Assembly (NCBI GenBank): GCA_025210235.1
Contig: JAOASG010000070.1
Coordinates: 1-41,881 of the forward strand
Length of the DNA stretch: 41,881 nt
Source of the DNA: Vallitalea sp.
Lineage (GTDB): Bacteria > Bacillota > Clostridia > Lachnospirales > Vallitaleaceae
Reading direction: 5' to 3'
The notes under the pieces were generated by a model. It searched no databases. It saw nothing but the letters and a program-made list of their open reading frames with translations, and had not been told where the DNA came from. Position numbers and translations under genes: made by a program. Shown here piece after piece: positions 10,043 to 18,297 of this stretch (positions are counted from its first letter, which is position 1; each line of letters starts with the position of its first letter).

Positions 10043-11565
10043 TAAAAGAACAGATAAGGTTGATAGATAAGGATTATATAGTAAATCTCACGAACAAGGG
10101 GATGTTCAAACGTGCATTGAAGTCAATGGATAAAGAAGAAATATTAATGCTAAAAGAGTGGGAGTTTAAGATAAGCAATGAAACGGTAGTATTTAACGGA
10201 AAGTTGGAAGACTTTAACTGTACCTGTCCTTCTACAGATTATTGCAAGCACGTGATAATGGCGTATCTTTATATGATGGATAACAAAGAAGTTGGCAAAG
10301 AGGAGTTACCCCTTACTATTGAAGATTTTGCGATAGTAAACGAAGTAACGTCCAAAGATATTAAGAGGTATTGCTCACAAAAGACTATTAACGATGTAGT
10401 TATAAATTATGATTCCATGAATATAAGCCATAATGTTGGATCGCTTTTGAAAGTTAACATGGGAAAGAAAAAGCAGGTTAATTTCACATATCCCTTTAGC
10501 ATCGATGAAGCGTTTAGGCAAAATGCAGAAAAGAATGTGATATATGCCATAAAATATATCCAGAGTCTTAACGGAGTAGACAATATAAAGGTTGAATTTA
10601 AGATGCCTGATACAAAGGTATTGAAAGAAGTTGTCAAATACTTTGAAAACTTGATAGGCATAGGACTATATTCCTTAAAGGAAAGTGAGATTGACAAGAT
10701 AGAGTTTCTTAGCATAAAGCTGAAGCTTGAAAAGTATAATTTTTTGTTTAAGAAGGTGCAAAATTTAAAGCACACAATAAAGAGATATCTTAACGGTGAC
10801 ATAGATAGTAAGATTAAGAATATAAATAGTCAAATAATAGATATTCTTGAAAGTGCATATATCCTTATGGGAGATGCCGATGACTATGAGAAATACAAAT
10901 TGTTCAAGAAAATGGAATACAAATTAGAAATTAGTGAGATATCGGGATATGGACTAGGATATGAGATAGTCAATCTAAAGGATGGGGTAAAACTGATAAA
11001 TATGCTGGTTTTAGATAATCAAGACGGAGAGATATATGAGATAACAAATCTAAGAAAAAACACTAATCAGAACGTAAGCAATATATCATCTATGTCATTA
11101 TTTATTCAAAATACTCAAAGTGCCCGTTCTTTGAATGATAAGAGATTTAGGCTCAAAAACATTTTAATGAAAAAGGAAAATAGGATATCAAACTCTTCTA
11201 ATCTGAAGATTTCGTTTGCAGACGAAAAAGAGTTTAATCTTAGAGACTATGAGGTTTCCATGTCTCAAGCAATAGAGCTCTTCTTAGAAGAAGACCAGAG
11301 ATGTTTTATACTATCCGATGATATAGACGGTTTTTACGATTTTGGATTTAGGGAAGAGATACAGCGCTATCAGATAAACGTTGGAGGAGTCTGTGCATAC
11401 TTTAAATACGAAGGGAAACAGGATGATAAGATAATATCTTATCTTAAGGAGCTAGAGCAGGTGAACCATATGCTTGTGAAACTGAACAGAAAAGATTTCC
11501 ATATAGAGGCAAAAATAATTGCTATATGGACAGGTGGGGAAAAAATTATTTTAAGGGAGAATTAA
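10039..11565 (+). CDS. SWIM zinc-finger protein (YehQ-like)
   Basis: A 508-aa protein starting in a 4-nt ATGA overlap with the vWA gene. Residues about 50-80 hold a SWIM zinc-finger signature, C-T-C-P-S-T-D-Y-C-K-H (C-x-C-x(n)-C-x-H), preceded by the usual VVFNGKLEDF beta strands. SWIM fingers bind nucleic acid or protein. The rest is Lys/Asn/Ile-rich with no recognised domain. E. coli YehQ combines a SWIM finger with a similar long tail in the same operon position. It may be the substrate-recognition or nucleic-acid-facing part of the system, which is inference. Confidence 0.82.
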   Translation: MIKEQIRLIDKDYIVNLTNKGMFKRALKSMDKEEILMLKEWEFKISNETVVFNGKLEDFNCTCPSTDYCKHVIMAYLYMMDNKEVGKEELPLTIEDFAIVNEVTSKDIKRYCSQKTINDVVINYDSMNISHNVGSLLKVNMGKKKQVNFTYPFSIDEAFRQNAEKNVIYAIKYIQSLNGVDNIKVEFKMPDTKVLKEVVKYFENLIGIGLYSLKESEIDKIEFLSIKLKLEKYNFLFKKVQNLKHTIKRYLNGDIDSKIKNINSQIIDILESAYILMGDADDYEKYKLFKKMEYKLEISEISGYGLGYEIVNLKDGVKLINMLVLDNQDGEIYEITNLRKNTNQNVSNISSMSLFIQNTQSARSLNDKRFRLKNILMKKENRISNSSNLKISFADEKEFNLRDYEVSMSQAIELFLEEDQRCFILSDDIDGFYDFGFREEIQRYQINVGGVCAYFKYEGKQDDKIISYLKELEQVNHMLVKLNRKDFHIEAKIIAIWTGGEKIILREN

Positions 11566-11566
11566 G

Positions 11567-11842
11567 ATGGCTTTGGACAGGGAAATTGATATAATTAAAA
11601 GAACAAAAGAATATATGGATGAGATAGCAAGCTTTGGAGTAAATAACATAGAAAGAATGGACGAGACCTTTCATAGCGAACTTGAAAATAACATTGAAGA
11701 GCTACGGCGCATAGGATTTGTACAAATATCTGATATGCTAGAAAGGCTTCTTGAAACGAGAGATATAAAGACCTATATCCATATAGCATTTGTTTTAAGG
11801 GGTATGCAAAACAATATTCTTAAAGCTGTTATAAAAGCATAA
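11567..11842 (+). CDS. Small unknown protein ending the yeh-like operon
   Basis: A 91-aa acidic, helical protein starting one base after the SWIM gene stop, with AAGGGAGA as RBS. It has no membrane segment and no cysteine or zinc motif. Two amphipathic helical stretches (about 5-30 and 38-90) suggest a small helical bundle or adaptor. I do not recognise the family, and I recall no counterpart in the E. coli cluster. Close spacing makes it part of the operon. It may be an accessory subunit specific to the Firmicute version. Confidence 0.7.
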   Translation: MALDREIDIIKRTKEYMDEIASFGVNNIERMDETFHSELENNIEELRRIGFVQISDMLERLLETRDIKTYIHIAFVLRGMQNNILKAVIKA

Positions 11843-11871
11843 TTATTCATAGGTTATGTAATATAATAATT

Positions 11872-13656
11872 TTATTCTAATATAGGGATTTGTAGATAAA
11901 TACTGGTTCCTTCCCCTAATTGACTGTCAATACTAATTCCAAATTCATCACCATAGCTAAGCTTTAGGCGGTTATGGATGTTAATGATACCAACGCTATT
12001 TTGAGCTTCTTTGGTAATAGTACTGGCTGTATTAGAAGATAATCTTTTCTGTAACTGAGCCAATCGTTCTGGTTCCATACCTTTTCCATTGTCTTTCACC
12101 TCTATAGTTAGACAGTGTATAGTCTCGTTAACAGTGGCGTTTATAGTAATTGTACCTTTACCAAGAATATTCTCAAGACCGTGATAAATTGCGTTCTCTA
12201 CAATGGGCTGTAAAGCCATTTTGTTAATAATTAAAGGATAAAGTGTTTCATCAATGTTTAGTATAAGTTCGAACTTATCCATAAAACGTATGTTCATAAT
12301 TAAAAGGTAATCCTCAATACATTGTATTTCATCTCGTAGTGTTACTTGTTCTTGGCTTTTAATGGCATAGCGGAATATTTTAGCCATGGATGTTGAGATT
12401 TGTTGGATCTCAGGGATATTATGATAAATTCCGATACTGCGAATACATTCCAAGGTGTTATATAGGAAATGAGGATTAATCTGACTTTGTAGTGCGGATA
12501 ACTCAGCTTCCTTCTTTTCAAGTTCTAGTGTATACAACTGATCTTGTGTGGAAAAAATCTTTTTGGTCATAGTTTCTTGTCTGGTAAGCATATTGTTAAT
12601 ATCATTAACTATAATTCCTATTTCATTATTAGAGGAGACCTTCAATCTATCTTTGAAATTACCTTCGCCAATACGCTCTAACTGAGAAGTTATTTTTGAT
12701 ATAGGCCACGCAATATTAAACATCATCCTTATGCCTAAATATAGTATGATTACAGTAATAATTAAAGTAATAATGATACCTTTTTTTAATATAGGTAGTA
12801 TATCACTAGTTATATCGGATTTATTAATCAAAAATTTCAGACGCCAATTATTTTGACCCAATTCAAGGGATTTTATATAGTAGTTATCGCTATTGTATTT
12901 AAATGATTTACTGTTGTTTGTATTTAATGAATTAATATCAGAGTCAATGTCAGTTATTCGTTTACCTCTTAAATCGTGGTTAGAGGATGCAAAAATTATA
13001 TCATTTTCATCAACTAAAAAAATTAAGGAACTAGGTGATATTTGCAATGAGTCAATGGTTGAATTAATGAGGTTAGTGGAAACAATTAGAATGCTTTTAC
13101 CAATAGGTTTGTTATTATATTGGAACTTATTGTATATAGGATTAATATAGGCGAAGTAATATTCTTTTGTATTGGAATCATAATATGAATTCGTATAAAA
13201 GGGTATTTTGTAATCACTATGATATAGGTCATAGTCACTAATAATTTGGTTGAATACAACTACAAGTGTAGCTATTGTACTTGATATAATACGTTCTTGA
13301 TAATCAATAATTTGAATAGTTTGAAGATCATCATTTAGCCAAACATTGGTATCCAAAAGTGAATAAAGTTTTGTAGACATTTCATATTTAGCAATAGGAT
13401 CATCTTCCAAAATAAATTTTTGAATAGTATCATCTACAGATATGATTCTGGATATAGTAGTTATATCCTTATCTATTGATGTAATTTGATTTTCAACCTG
13501 TTGAATCATGTTTGTAAAATATTGATCAGCTTTTTTTGTACTTATATCTTTGTAATTCAAATAATAAAACATTTGAATGAAGATCATGGCAACAGTTACA
13601 ATAAATATAAACATAAGCACTTGAGTCCTTAGTTTGAGCTTAGATAATGACTTCAA
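11872..13656 (-). CDS. Sensor histidine kinase, YesM/LytS-like (His_kinase family)
   Basis: A 594-aa membrane kinase. TM1 at about 12-33, an extracellular Cache-like sensor (about 35-285), TM2 (about 293-313), HAMP (314-365), the His_kinase module with phospho-acceptor His396 in SQINPHFLYN, and a C-terminal HATPase_c domain with N-A-I-Y-H-G-L (N box) and DNGKGM (G1 box). It starts with TTG at 13656, overlapping the response-regulator stop in TTGA, with GGAG 8 nt upstream, so translation is coupled. This class usually senses an extracellular sugar or its binding protein and controls the adjacent LplABC-type transporter, here the divergent genes from 14632. The inducer is unknown. Confidence 0.92.
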   Translation of the reverse strand: MKSLSKLKLRTQVLMFIFIVTVAMIFIQMFYYLNYKDISTKKADQYFTNMIQQVENQITSIDKDITTISRIISVDDTIQKFILEDDPIAKYEMSTKLYSLLDTNVWLNDDLQTIQIIDYQERIISSTIATLVVVFNQIISDYDLYHSDYKIPFYTNSYYDSNTKEYYFAYINPIYNKFQYNNKPIGKSILIVSTNLINSTIDSLQISPSSLIFLVDENDIIFASSNHDLRGKRITDIDSDINSLNTNNSKSFKYNSDNYYIKSLELGQNNWRLKFLINKSDITSDILPILKKGIIITLIITVIILYLGIRMMFNIAWPISKITSQLERIGEGNFKDRLKVSSNNEIGIIVNDINNMLTRQETMTKKIFSTQDQLYTLELEKKEAELSALQSQINPHFLYNTLECIRSIGIYHNIPEIQQISTSMAKIFRYAIKSQEQVTLRDEIQCIEDYLLIMNIRFMDKFELILNIDETLYPLIINKMALQPIVENAIYHGLENILGKGTITINATVNETIHCLTIEVKDNGKGMEPERLAQLQKRLSSNTASTITKEAQNSVGIINIHNRLKLSYGDEFGISIDSQLGEGTSIYLQIPILE

Positions 13657-14417
13657 TGGGTATGCTCCTTTCTGTACTTCAATGGTGTTGTATTGTATTT
13701 CTTTTTAAATAGTGTATTAAAGTAATAAGGTTTATAACCTACTTGTTCAGCTATCTCATAAACCGCGAGGTTGGTATTTGCCAGCATAGAACATGCTTTT
13801 TTTAGACGTAATTCAGTGACATATTCGTTAAAGGTGATTGAAAGAGTTTTTTTGAATAAGTCACATATGTATGTGCTATTAAGGTTAAACTTATCTGCCA
13901 TGTAATGTAGGCTCATTTCATCGGAAGAAAAATGACCGTTTATATATTCAATCATAGCGTTAAAATTTTCGTTAGTTTGCTGATTACAATGCTGATTGGT
14001 TGATTGACTGATCTGGGATGAGTAGTGTTTAAGTTTCTGCTTGCGGTCAATATCAGCATATACTTTTTGGAGAAGGGGAATTGTCTTTTCAATGTCGATA
14101 GGTTTTAGTATGTAATTTAAAACATTATATTCCATAGCTTGTTGGGCATAAGAAAAGTCCGCAAATCCACTAACAATGATAAAATCACAAGAAACCTCCA
14201 GTTCTCTCAATGATTTAATTAACTCAAGACCCGTCATACCCGGCATACGAATATCAGTTATAATTAAATTTGGTGGAGTTTCTTTAGCAAGTTTATGGAT
14301 TTCTAAAGGATTACTAGATTGAGCTGCGATATTAAAGCCTAATTTTTCCCAGGCAAAACTATTTCTAAGACCTTTTAAAGCCCAAGGTTCATCGTCCAGT
14401 AAATAGACAGAATACAT
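13653..14417 (-). CDS. Response regulator with AraC-type DNA-binding domain (YesN-like)
   Basis: A 254-aa two-component regulator. The receiver domain (1-120) has acidic pocket D8/D9, phospho-acceptor Asp55 in IITDIRMPG, and the conserved lysine in YILKPID. A linker follows, then an AraC/XylS double helix-turn-helix (about 155-254) with YICDLFKKTL, AVYEIAEQVGY and YFNTLFKKKY. It starts at ATG 14417 behind GGAGGG. It is co-transcribed with and translationally coupled to the kinase. By analogy with YesMN pairs it should activate the divergent transporter promoter, where paired TCCGAA repeats are visible. The GH116 gene in that run supports a role in oligosaccharide use. Confidence 0.93.
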   Translation of the reverse strand: MYSVYLLDDEPWALKGLRNSFAWEKLGFNIAAQSSNPLEIHKLAKETPPNLIITDIRMPGMTGLELIKSLRELEVSCDFIIVSGFADFSYAQQAMEYNVLNYILKPIDIEKTIPLLQKVYADIDRKQKLKHYSSQISQSTNQHCNQQTNENFNAMIEYINGHFSSDEMSLHYMADKFNLNSTYICDLFKKTLSITFNEYVTELRLKKACSMLANTNLAVYEIAEQVGYKPYYFNTLFKKKYNTTPLKYRKEHTH

Positions 14418-14471
14418 TCAAATCCCTCCAAACATCATGTTTCAATGATGGTAATATCTTTAGTAACTTCT

Positions 14472-14499
14472 ATTATATAGTATTTAAAAGGTTTGTAAA
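14472..14499 (-). promoter_or_regulatory. Candidate sigma-A promoter for the two-component operon
   Basis: On the minus strand, TTTACA (14499-14494), 16 bp, then TATAAT (14477-14472), about 55 bp ahead of the regulator ATG. The -35 matches 5/6 and the -10 is perfect. Confidence 0.5.
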
Positions 14500-14515
14500 G
14501 TCGTTTACATTCTCT

Positions 14516-14542
14516 TCCGAATAAAGTGTATTTTTATCCGAA
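14516..14542 (+). promoter_or_regulatory. Paired direct repeats, likely AraC-type regulator binding sites
   Basis: TCCGAA occurs at 14516-14521 and again at 14537-14542, both followed by A-rich bases. The repeat period is 21 bp, two helical turns, as expected for two AraC-domain subunits bound to one face of DNA. They lie just upstream of the weak -35 of the transporter promoter and are the best candidate site for the adjacent response regulator. Confidence 0.45.
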
Positions 14543-14551
14543 AAAAATGAA

Positions 14552-14580
14552 TTTTAATATTTGTTCATATCTCGTATAAT
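14552..14580 (+). promoter_or_regulatory. Activator-dependent promoter candidate for the transporter/GH116 operon
   Basis: A perfect -10, TATAAT at 14575-14580, has only TTTTAA (14552-14557) at the -35 distance of 17 bp. A strong -10 with a poor -35, next to paired TCCGAA repeats, fits a promoter that needs an activator. Confidence 0.4.
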
Positions 14581-14631
14581 CAGATTAAACATTTGCAAAT
14601 AAAATAATGACAACAAAACAGGAGGTTAGAT

Positions 14632-15582
14632 GTGGACAATATAATGATAGATGGCACACGCCAGTCAAAAAAACAAAGTCAACTTGTTAAGCAGATTAAA
14701 GAATATAAATATATTTATTTACTGCTTATACCTGGAACTATTTTTTACATAATGTTTCACTATATGCCATTATATGGGGTGACGTTGGCATTTAAAGATT
14801 TTATCATTACTAAAGGAATTAGTGGAAGCCCATGGGTAGGCTTTAAGTATTTTGAACAAATTTTTGCCGATAAAAAGTTTTGGGATGTTACCTTTAATAC
14901 ATTACACATATCTCTTGGAAGAATACTTTTTGAGTTCCCGATTCCAATTATTCTTGCGATTTTACTTAATGAATTAATATCAAAGAAATTTAAGAAGGTA
15001 GTTCAATCATTAATGTATTTCCCATTTTTCATATCATGGATTATCATGTATACGTTGTTACAAAATGTATTTTCTGTAGATGGTGGAATTATCAATGGGA
15101 TTCTTGAATATTTTGGAATGGAGACGGTAAATTTCTTAACTGAGACAAGCTGGTTCAGACCAATAGTATATATGTCAAATACATGGAAAATGGCTGGATA
15201 TTCTACTATCTTATATCTTGCGGCTATTACTAATATAGATCAGCAATTATATGAAGCAGCATATGTAGACGGTGCCAACCGTTTTAAGAGAATATGGCAT
15301 ATTACTTTACCTGGGATGCAAACAGTCATACTAACCGTTTTGATTCTTAGTGTTGGAAATATGATGAATGGTGGTTTTGATCAGATTCTTAATATTTATA
15401 ATAAAGTGGTTTATAGTGTTGGAGATATCCTTGATACTTATGTATTCCGTCAAGCCATGGAAAGAGGTCAGTTCAGTCTAGCCACAGCCATTGGATTGTT
15501 TAAGGCTGTTATTAATTTAATCTTACTGTTGATTGTGGATAGAGTAACAAGAAAAATAAAAGGTGTTGGAATATATGAATAA
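14632..15582 (+). CDS. Carbohydrate ABC transporter permease, LplB/YteP type
   Basis: A 316-aa inner-membrane permease of the CUT1 class used for oligosaccharide import. About six membrane segments are visible, beginning YIYLLLIPGTIFYIMF. The EAA motif near the C-terminal third, YEAAYVDGANRFKRIWHITLPG, contacts the ATPase. It starts at GTG 14632, chosen because GGAGG ends 6 nt upstream; an in-frame ATG follows at 14644. It is the first gene of the operon, 15 nt ahead of the second permease. No ATP-binding gene is present, so a shared MsmX-type ATPase encoded elsewhere probably energises it. Confidence 0.92.
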   Translation: MDNIMIDGTRQSKKQSQLVKQIKEYKYIYLLLIPGTIFYIMFHYMPLYGVTLAFKDFIITKGISGSPWVGFKYFEQIFADKKFWDVTFNTLHISLGRILFEFPIPIILAILLNELISKKFKKVVQSLMYFPFFISWIIMYTLLQNVFSVDGGIINGILEYFGMETVNFLTETSWFRPIVYMSNTWKMAGYSTILYLAAITNIDQQLYEAAYVDGANRFKRIWHITLPGMQTVILTVLILSVGNMMNGGFDQILNIYNKVVYSVGDILDTYVFRQAMERGQFSLATAIGLFKAVINLILLLIVDRVTRKIKGVGIYE

Positions 15583-15597
15583 GGTTGGTGAAGAAAG

Positions 15598-16488
15598 ATG
15601 AATGCAAATATAATAAAAAAGAAGAAATTTGGTAAATTTGATATATTCAATATGGTATTTTTTACATTAATTGTATTGATTATGGTTTATCCTTTTTGGA
15701 ATGTATTAATGATTTCTATTGTGGATTATAAGACCTTTGCAGAAAGTGGATTTTTAGTTCTTCCGAAAAAACTTGATTTTTCAGCTTATAGGTTTATTTT
15801 CTCATCAGATGAGATTGTTCGTTCAATTGGAGTTAGTTTATTTGTAACTATAGTTGGAACGATGTATAATTTATTTTTAACAATATCATATGCATACGCT
15901 TTGTCAATAAAGAAATTACCAGGTAGAAAAATATTTTTGACACTGGCCATTATTCCCTTGTTTTTCCAAGGTGGTTTGATTCCTCTTTATTTACAAGTGA
16001 AGAGCCTTGGTCTGATAAATAATGTTTTTGCTATGATTTTACCAGTAGGTATAAATATTTGGTATCTTATAATCATCAAGAATTATTTTATGGAAATTCC
16101 TGAGAGTCTTCGTGAGGCTGCAAGAATTGATGGAGCCAACGATATTCATATATTGTGGCAGATTATTTTGCCGTTATCAAAACCTATGATAGCAACATTC
16201 CTTATGTTTTATGCAGTTGAAAGATGGAATGAGTGGTTCAATGCTATGTTGTTCATCCATGATGTAGAGAAAATACCTTTACAGAAACTGCTAAGAGACA
16301 TTGTTTTTAACAACTTCGGGGCAGGTAATATGGCTAAAAGTTATCGTAAGGCCACAGGCTCATATGTAACTGGAGAAGCTGTTAAGATGGCAACTGCTGT
16401 TGTTACCATTGTTCCTATTGCTGTGTTATTTCCTTTCTTTCAAAAGTATTTTGTAAAGGGAGTCATGGCTGGAGCAGTGAAGCAATAA
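15598..16488 (+). CDS. Carbohydrate ABC transporter permease, LplC/YtcP type
   Basis: A 296-aa second permease subunit of the same importer. It shows about six membrane segments, starting FDIFNMVFFTLIVLIMVYPF, and the EAA loop E-A-A-R-I-D-G-A-N-D with LWQIILPLSKP. The C terminus ends in the FVKGVMAGAVKQ typical of this subfamily. It should pair with the upstream permease to form the heterodimeric channel. A 90-nt gap separates it from the lipoprotein gene. Confidence 0.93.
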   Translation: MNANIIKKKKFGKFDIFNMVFFTLIVLIMVYPFWNVLMISIVDYKTFAESGFLVLPKKLDFSAYRFIFSSDEIVRSIGVSLFVTIVGTMYNLFLTISYAYALSIKKLPGRKIFLTLAIIPLFFQGGLIPLYLQVKSLGLINNVFAMILPVGINIWYLIIIKNYFMEIPESLREAARIDGANDIHILWQIILPLSKPMIATFLMFYAVERWNEWFNAMLFIHDVEKIPLQKLLRDIVFNNFGAGNMAKSYRKATGSYVTGEAVKMATAVVTIVPIAVLFPFFQKYFVKGVMAGAVKQ

Positions 16489-16577
16489 AACTTTATTGCT
16501 AAAGGGGGTGTGTATCAAGATATATGGTTTAATTATGCTTTAATGATTTAGATAAAATAAAAGGAGGATTTAGTTTT

Positions 16578-18182
16578 ATGAAAACTATTAAGGTAGCAAT
16601 AAGTGTTTGTATGATAATGATGATTATGATTGTCAGTGTTGGATGTGGAGGAAAAGCACAAACAAGTAATGATAAAGCTTCTTCAACAAAAAACAATGGG
16701 GTAGAAAAAGAAAAATCTTCAAAAGATAAACATTATGATATAAAAATTGGTATGTGGGGTAGTGCAGATTATGGTAAAGATGAAATAGCTGAATATTTAA
16801 ATGATAAGTTTAATGTTACACTATCCTTTGAAGATTTCAGTTGGGCTGATTATTTACAGAAGTTAAATGTTGCAGCATCAAGTGGAGCATTACCAGATAT
16901 GTTTGCACATCCAGCTTGGAGTAATGTTGATTCAAGAACTACATTTTTCCAATGGACTAAACAGCAAGTAATTAGACCATTACCTGAAGATTTGAGTGCA
17001 TATAAGAATATTTCAGCGCTTATGGAAAATTTTGAGTTTCTAAAAAGAGACGGAGCTCATTATATGTTACCAAGAATAGCATGGCAACCAGAAAATGCGT
17101 TTGTAAGTCAAGCTATATGGGTAAGAAAAGACTGGATGGAAAATGTTGGAATTACTAAGGCACCAACTAATTCAGAAGAATTATATGAGTTATTAAAAGC
17201 CTTTACATATGATGATCCAGATGGAAACGGTAAAGATGATACATATGGTATTACAAAAGGTGGAGAAGATCTATGGGTTCTTAATATGTTCCAAATTGAA
17301 GATGCCAACTGGATTAAAGAAGATGGAAAATTCATTCCTGGTATGATTTCTAAGAAAAACATTGATGCTATTAAGTATTTAAGAAGATTATATGAAGAGG
17401 GTATTATTGACCCTGACTATACAACTATTAAAGCTGAGCAAGGTATGGATAAGTTTATCTCTGGTAAAGTAGGAGCAATAGCAAATACATCAGAGGCGTA
17501 TCATTTTAAAGAAAATCTTGTTGACAAAATGATGAAAGTTAATAGTGAATGGGGTCCTGAAGTTGTAGATATCCTTCCACCAGTAGGAACAGAGTATGGT
17601 GATCCAATTACTAATAGTTTTGACAACTATTGGTCAGGAACTCTATTTAATAGTTCTATGGATGATGACAAAATGAAGCGTTGTCTTGAAATCTATGACT
17701 TCTTGTTATCAGAAGAAGGCCTAGAACTTGGACGTTTTGGACTTGAAGGGAAGCATTTTGAAATGGATGGAGATAAGTACAAGAGCTTACTTCCAATTGA
17801 TCCAGATACAAATCTTCCAAAGTCATTAACATTAGAACAACCAACAGCAGGTATAAAAACATTAGTAACTTGGGATGTTGATGGAAGATGGTTAGAACCA
17901 TCTATGCCTGAGCGTTGTGTGGAACTTGAGAAGAAAGCTCATGACTTAGTAGTACCTTATGAGAGAGATATTGATCCAAGAGTTAGATACGTCTCAACAC
18001 CTGCAGTAGATTCAATGCAAATCTTAGATGTTTATAGAGAGATGTTATATAAAGGATTTATGTCAAAAACTAATGTGGAAGAACACTTTAATGCTTACTT
18101 ACAGGATGTATTGAAAAATTACAAAGTACAAGAAGCTATTGATGAGTTTAATGCTGAAGCTAAAAAGCAAGGTATTAAATAG
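16578..18182 (+). CDS. Extracellular solute-binding lipoprotein (LplA/YtcQ-like)
   Basis: A 534-aa substrate-binding lipoprotein of the family-1 (oligosaccharide) class. A type II signal peptide (residues 1-22) with lipobox S-V-G-C places the lipidated Cys at 23. A Ser/Lys/Asn-rich linker follows to about residue 52, then the binding fold, with tryptophans such as FSWADYLQKLN and a calcium-loop-like D-D-P-D-G-N-G-K-D-D segment around 214-223. That acidic loop is common in large LplA-type proteins. It delivers sugar to the two permeases upstream. RBS AAAGGAGG precedes the ATG. A hairpin follows the gene, probably raising its expression above that of the downstream glycosidase. Confidence 0.92.
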   Translation: MKTIKVAISVCMIMMIMIVSVGCGGKAQTSNDKASSTKNNGVEKEKSSKDKHYDIKIGMWGSADYGKDEIAEYLNDKFNVTLSFEDFSWADYLQKLNVAASSGALPDMFAHPAWSNVDSRTTFFQWTKQQVIRPLPEDLSAYKNISALMENFEFLKRDGAHYMLPRIAWQPENAFVSQAIWVRKDWMENVGITKAPTNSEELYELLKAFTYDDPDGNGKDDTYGITKGGEDLWVLNMFQIEDANWIKEDGKFIPGMISKKNIDAIKYLRRLYEEGIIDPDYTTIKAEQGMDKFISGKVGAIANTSEAYHFKENLVDKMMKVNSEWGPEVVDILPPVGTEYGDPITNSFDNYWSGTLFNSSMDDDKMKRCLEIYDFLLSEEGLELGRFGLEGKHFEMDGDKYKSLLPIDPDTNLPKSLTLEQPTAGIKTLVTWDVDGRWLEPSMPERCVELEKKAHDLVVPYERDIDPRVRYVSTPAVDSMQILDVYREMLYKGFMSKTNVEEHFNAYLQDVLKNYKVQEAIDEFNAEAKKQGIK

Positions 18183-18230
18183 GAAATTGATTATAGTTAA
18201 TTATTTATATTAAATATGAAATATAATTAA

Positions 18231-18275
18231 ACAAAAAGTCCATTATGTTGAAAAAATACATGATAGACTTTTTGT
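18231..18275 (+). terminator. Partial terminator or processing hairpin before the GH116 gene
   Basis: Perfect 10-bp arms, ACAAAAAGTC (18231-18240) and GACTTTTTGT (18266-18275), with a loop that can pair further. The right arm carries five T. GH116 starts only 23 bp later with no evident promoter, so the hairpin probably attenuates readthrough or stabilises the upstream lipoprotein mRNA. Confidence 0.65.
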
Positions 18276-18297
18276 TATTCATAAAGGAGATAAAATA

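Noticed and set aside
12893..13150. Open frame opposite the histidine kinase
   Set aside because: It is an antisense shadow of the sensor domain with no RBS and no recognisable family.
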